Part shown: in pieces, positions 25,209 through 27,928 of the stretch | Layout of the letters: every line of letters begins with the position of its first letter | How positions within the stretch are numbered: position 1 is the first letter of the stretch | Assembly: GCA_002427745.1 (NCBI GenBank) | Contig: DIYF01000121.1 | Coordinates: 10,743-38,670 of the forward strand | DNA from: Roseivirga sp. UBA6061 | GTDB lineage: Bacteria > Bacteroidota > Bacteroidia > Cytophagales > Cyclobacteriaceae | Direction: 5' to 3' | DNA: 27,928 nt | Position numbers and translations under genes: made by a program | The notes under the pieces: generated by a model | Told to the model about the DNA's origin: nothing | Databases searched by the model: none | What the model saw: the letters and a program-made list of their open reading frames with translations, nothing else

Positions 25209-25774
25209 TGATATTATTACTCGATAACTTCGATTCATTTACCTATAATCTGGTTGACTACTTTAATCAATTGGGTATTGAGGTGAAAGTCTTTCGAAAC
25301 AACGATGCGCTGGAAGAAATTACGGCTTACCCTTACACGGGCGTAGTGCTTTCTCCTGGTCCGGAAAGGCCATCGAGTGCCGGCAACCTTATGGAGGTGA
25401 TCGCCTTCTATGAAGGCAGGCTACCCATTTTGGGTATCTGCCTCGGGCATCAGGCTATCGGGCAGTATTTCGGAGCGAGTCTTGAAAAAGCGGCTTACCC
25501 CATGCACGGAAAGGTGTCTAGAATTAAAGTATCAGAAGCTGTACTCTTCAGAGGTATTCCGGAACAAATAGAGGTAGTAAGGTATCATTCTCTGATTCTC
25601 AGAAACCTGCCTGAAACCCTCAGACCGGTGGCTTTTTCAGAAAAAAATGAGCTGATGGCCTTCGAAAGCACAACAGGGAATATGACCGGAATTCAGTTTC
25701 ATCCGGAGGCAGTTTTGACTGACTATGGTTTGGAGATGCTGAAAAATTGGGCTAGTTTTTCAAATATAGTTTAA
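25208..25774 (+). CDS. Glutamine amidotransferase, anthranilate/aminodeoxychorismate synthase component II
   Basis: 188 residues from a GTG start that shares one base with the CvpA stop (TAGTG). The class I amidotransferase triad is complete: Cys78 in GICLGHQ, His165 and Glu167 in QFHPEA. MILLLDNFDSFTYNLVDYF (1-19) and LSPGPERPSSAGN (48-60) are the TrpG/PabA hallmarks. It provides ammonia to a chorismate-using partner (TrpE or PabB), neither of which is in the window, so TrpG versus PabA cannot be decided and it may serve both. Confidence 0.92.
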   Translation: MILLLDNFDSFTYNLVDYFNQLGIEVKVFRNNDALEEITAYPYTGVVLSPGPERPSSAGNLMEVIAFYEGRLPILGICLGHQAIGQYFGASLEKAAYPMHGKVSRIKVSEAVLFRGIPEQIEVVRYHSLILRNLPETLRPVAFSEKNELMAFESTTGNMTGIQFHPEAVLTDYGLEMLKNWASFSNIV

Positions 25775-25803
25775 TAGCTTCGTGTTAATTTTTAAAAATA
25801 GGA

Positions 25804-26568
25804 ATGGCGTTACAGATTAAAGAAAAGCAAGGTTACGAATATATAGACGAGGGAGAAGGCGAAGTTCTGGTACTGCTTCATGGATTGTTCGGAGCGCTGA
25901 GTAACTGGGAGAGTGTGGTAGAAAAATTTGCTTCGGAATATCGTGTCATGATTCCTATGCTTCCTATTTACGAAATGCCTATTAAGCAGGCTGGCCTTGA
26001 TGGCCTGGTAAAGCATGTAGAAGGTTTCGTTTCCATGATGGGGCTTACTGATATGAAGCTCATGGGTAATTCCCTGGGAGGACATGTGGGGCTGATTTAT
26101 ACTTTGGCCAACCCTGACAAGGTAAACGGACTCATCCTGACGGGGAGTTCGGGACTTTTCGAAAATTCAATGGGAGGCAGTTTCCCGAGAAGAGGTAGTT
26201 ATGACTATATCAAGGAGCGTGTGGAATACACCTTCTATGATAAGAATACAGCTACTCCTGAATATATTCAGGAGGTTTTTGAGACAACCAAGAGCATTCC
26301 TAAGTGTATGAGAATTGTGGCGATTGCCAAATCTGCACAGCGGCATAACATGTCTAAGGAGATTCCTAATATCAAGGTGCCTACATTACTGATATGGGGT
26401 CTGAATGATACGATCACTCCCCCTATGGTAGCGCATGAGTTTGACAGGTTGATGCCCAATACCACCTTGCGTTTTATTGATAAGTGTTGCCATGCACCCA
26501 TGATGGAACATCCGGATCGTTTTAACGTTATCTTGAAAGAATTTCTTGACGAACAGAAAGTCGCATGA
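25804..26568 (+). CDS. Alpha/beta hydrolase
   Basis: 254 residues with an alpha/beta-hydrolase triad: Ser90 (GNSLGGH), Asp202 (WGLNDTITPP) and His230 (CCHAPMMEHP), plus the oxyanion motif HGLFGALSNW (26-35). Where most relatives carry a D..G.G.S motif after strand 4, this protein reads IPMLPIYEMP (50-59), so the substrate entrance is changed. The substrate is unknown. No signal peptide. It follows the amidotransferase by 29 bases, and its stop overlaps the CBS gene start by four bases (ATGA). It is only a distant relative of the hydrolase at 22683. Confidence 0.88.
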   Translation: MALQIKEKQGYEYIDEGEGEVLVLLHGLFGALSNWESVVEKFASEYRVMIPMLPIYEMPIKQAGLDGLVKHVEGFVSMMGLTDMKLMGNSLGGHVGLIYTLANPDKVNGLILTGSSGLFENSMGGSFPRRGSYDYIKERVEYTFYDKNTATPEYIQEVFETTKSIPKCMRIVAIAKSAQRHNMSKEIPNIKVPTLLIWGLNDTITPPMVAHEFDRLMPNTTLRFIDKCCHAPMMEHPDRFNVILKEFLDEQKVA

Positions 26569-27230
26569 TAGCACTGGAGCTGATTAACCATATGATTCCC
26601 CCGCTGAAATTGTCAGATGATGGTCACAAGGCCATTGTGTGGATGGAGGGGTTACGGACCAATCAGCTTCCTGTAGTAGAGAAGGGGCGGTTTCTGGGCT
26701 TTTTATCTGAGGAGATTATCCTGGAAGAAAATGATAAGACCCGCCTGGTGAGTGAGTACGACCTTTATGCAGAGCATAGCTTTGTATATGATCACCAGCA
26801 TTTCTACGATATTATCAAGATGGCTGCCGAGCACGAGATTCAGATGGTGGCTGTGCTCAATGAAAAAGGTGGATTCTCGGGTGTTGTGCCTATTGAGGAC
26901 ACCATTGCCGCTTTTGCTCAAAGTACTGCTGTACAGGAGACCGGAGCAATTTTGGTTGTTTCTATGAACCACCGGGACTATTCGCTGGCTGAGATAAGCA
27001 GAATTGTGGAGGGTGAAAATGCCCGTATTCTGAGCAGTTGCCTTACCAGCGACCATGCAGATCCTGCCAAGGTGAGAGTAACCCTGAAAATTAACCAGCT
27101 GGAGCTATCTCATATTACAGCAACGATGGAGCGTTTCGGATACAAGATTATCGGACGTTTTCAGGAGGTGGAGTCCAAATCCAATGATCAGGAGCGATAT
27201 GATATGCTCATGAAATACCTCAATATTTAA
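26565..27230 (+). CDS. CBS-domain protein (AcuB-like)
   Basis: 221 residues. Two CBS motifs occupy about 1-135 (IPPLKLSDDGHKAIVWMEGLRTNQLPVVE and FYDIIKMAAEHEIQMVAVLNEKGGFSGVVPIEDTI, given by positions 11-39 and 78-112), a pair that usually binds adenine nucleotides. The C-terminal part (about 140-210) has an ACT-like pattern (AILVVSMNHRDYSLAEISRI). This domain order is like AcuB. It is coupled to the hydrolase upstream by an ATGA overlap and followed by nadK after 9 bases, a neighbourhood common in Bacteroidota. A nucleotide-sensing role near NAD kinase is inference. Confidence 0.86.
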   Translation: MIALELINHMIPPLKLSDDGHKAIVWMEGLRTNQLPVVEKGRFLGFLSEEIILEENDKTRLVSEYDLYAEHSFVYDHQHFYDIIKMAAEHEIQMVAVLNEKGGFSGVVPIEDTIAAFAQSTAVQETGAILVVSMNHRDYSLAEISRIVEGENARILSSCLTSDHADPAKVRVTLKINQLELSHITATMERFGYKIIGRFQEVESKSNDQERYDMLMKYLNI

Positions 27231-27239
27231 GTTTCATTC

Positions 27240-27928
27240 ATGAAAATTGCCCTACATGGAAAAAGTACCTCTGATGAGGCGCTCGCTTGTGTAAGCGACC
27301 TGGTAGGTGTATTGAAAAAACGGGAGGCAGTACTCACGATCAGCCGTGACTTTAAGTCCAGACTGACAGATTCTTCCGTTGACACAACTGATATGGAGGT
27401 CTTTGATCATGGGGATGACCTTTCATCTTTAGATTTTATATTGAGTATGGGAGGTGATGGCACCATGCTGGATACCATTACGTATACCGGGGCCTATGAA
27501 ACACCCGTAGTTGGAGTCAACCTGGGTAGACTGGGTTTCCTGGCAACTACCCCAAGAGACCAGATTGAGGAGGCGGTAGAAATGCTCTATGAAGATGCCT
27601 ACTCTATAGAGTCACGATCGCTGATTCATGTAGACTCCAATACAGGCCTCTTTGAACCCTTTAATTTCGGGCTTAATGAATTTACCATAGTCAAAAAGGA
27701 GACCTCCTCTATGATTTTGGTACATACTTATGTGGACGGAGATTATCTTAATTCTTATTGGGCAGATGGTTTGATTGTATCGACTCCTACGGGGTCTACA
27801 GGCTATTCACTGAGTTGTGGCGGGCCACTGGTCGATCCCAAGCTGAAGAATTTTATCCTTACTCCGGTAAGCCCGCACAACCTGAATGTGCGGCCGATTA
27901 TCGTTTCTGACAAAAGTACTATTACCTT
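27240..27928 (+). CDS. nadK: NAD kinase (3' end outside window)
   Basis: ATP-dependent phosphorylation of NAD to NADP. The window holds the first 229 codons from the ATG at 27240; the right edge cuts it, and about 60 residues should be missing. Key motifs are present: SMGGDGTML with GGDGT at 71-75 (Asp73 as catalytic base), GVNLGRLGFL (92-101), GLNEFTI with Asn146-Glu147, and the glycine-rich loop STPTGSTGYSLSCGGPL (181-197). Last visible gene of the YqeY-CvpA-amidotransferase-hydrolase-CBS operon, 9 bases after the CBS stop. Confidence 0.97.
   Translation, partial: MKIALHGKSTSDEALACVSDLVGVLKKREAVLTISRDFKSRLTDSSVDTTDMEVFDHGDDLSSLDFILSMGGDGTMLDTITYTGAYETPVVGVNLGRLGFLATTPRDQIEEAVEMLYEDAYSIESRSLIHVDSNTGLFEPFNFGLNEFTIVKKETSSMILVHTYVDGDYLNSYWADGLIVSTPTGSTGYSLSCGGPLVDPKLKNFILTPVSPHNLNVRPIIVSDKSTIT

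Overview
The window looks like chromosomal core sequence of a Bacteroidota bacterium, probably Cytophagia-like (lineage inferred from gene content, not from a search). Supporting signs are: promoters of the TTTG / TAnnTTTG type (a complete match ahead of rimP); almost no Shine-Dalgarno sequences except a very strong one ahead of rpsU; a Bacteroidota-type secreted glutaminyl cyclase; and a very large secreted protein built of lamin-tail and Ig-like repeats. I see no rRNA, tRNA, CRISPR array, insertion sequence or phage gene. No gene-free stretch reaches 300 bases; the longest is about 190 bases, at 17652-17842.

Layout. Positions 1-7700 (minus) hold the first 2,566 codons of a giant secreted repeat protein whose C-terminus lies beyond the left edge. 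Its last 3 kb is an array of exact 789-bp units. Diverging from it (plus) are asd (aspartate-semialdehyde dehydrogenase), a class I SAM methyltransferase coupled to it by a 4-base overlap, and a lipoprotein gamma-glutamyltranspeptidase homologue. A small two-helix membrane ORF converges on the latter. Next, on the minus strand, comes the classical rimP-nusA-infB operon with a clear promoter, a leader hairpin and a strong intrinsic terminator.

From 16653 to 20566 (plus) are the glutaminyl cyclase lipoprotein, an acyl-CoA dehydrogenase with a palindromic operator over its promoter, rpsU, a Xer-type tyrosine recombinase and hpf. The minus strand then carries metK, and upstream of it the pdxJ - alpha/beta hydrolase - RsmI-like methylase operon. 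Diverging from pdxJ is a tight plus-strand operon: YqeY-domain protein, CvpA-family membrane protein, stand-alone glutamine amidotransferase (TrpG/PabA type), alpha/beta hydrolase, CBS-domain protein and nadK (cut by the right edge).

Most genes are housekeeping: amino acid and cofactor synthesis (asd, metK, pdxJ, nadK, amidotransferase), translation (rimP, infB, rpsU, hpf), transcription (nusA) and envelope processing. The points that merit a second look are the mosaic history of the 789-bp repeats, a 14-bp hairpin with a 12-codon leader ORF covering the recombinase start codon, the strong Shine-Dalgarno of rpsU, the operator ahead of the acyl-CoA dehydrogenase, and the altered substrate pocket of the gamma-glutamyltranspeptidase homologue. 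I did not find a convincing new multi-gene system.
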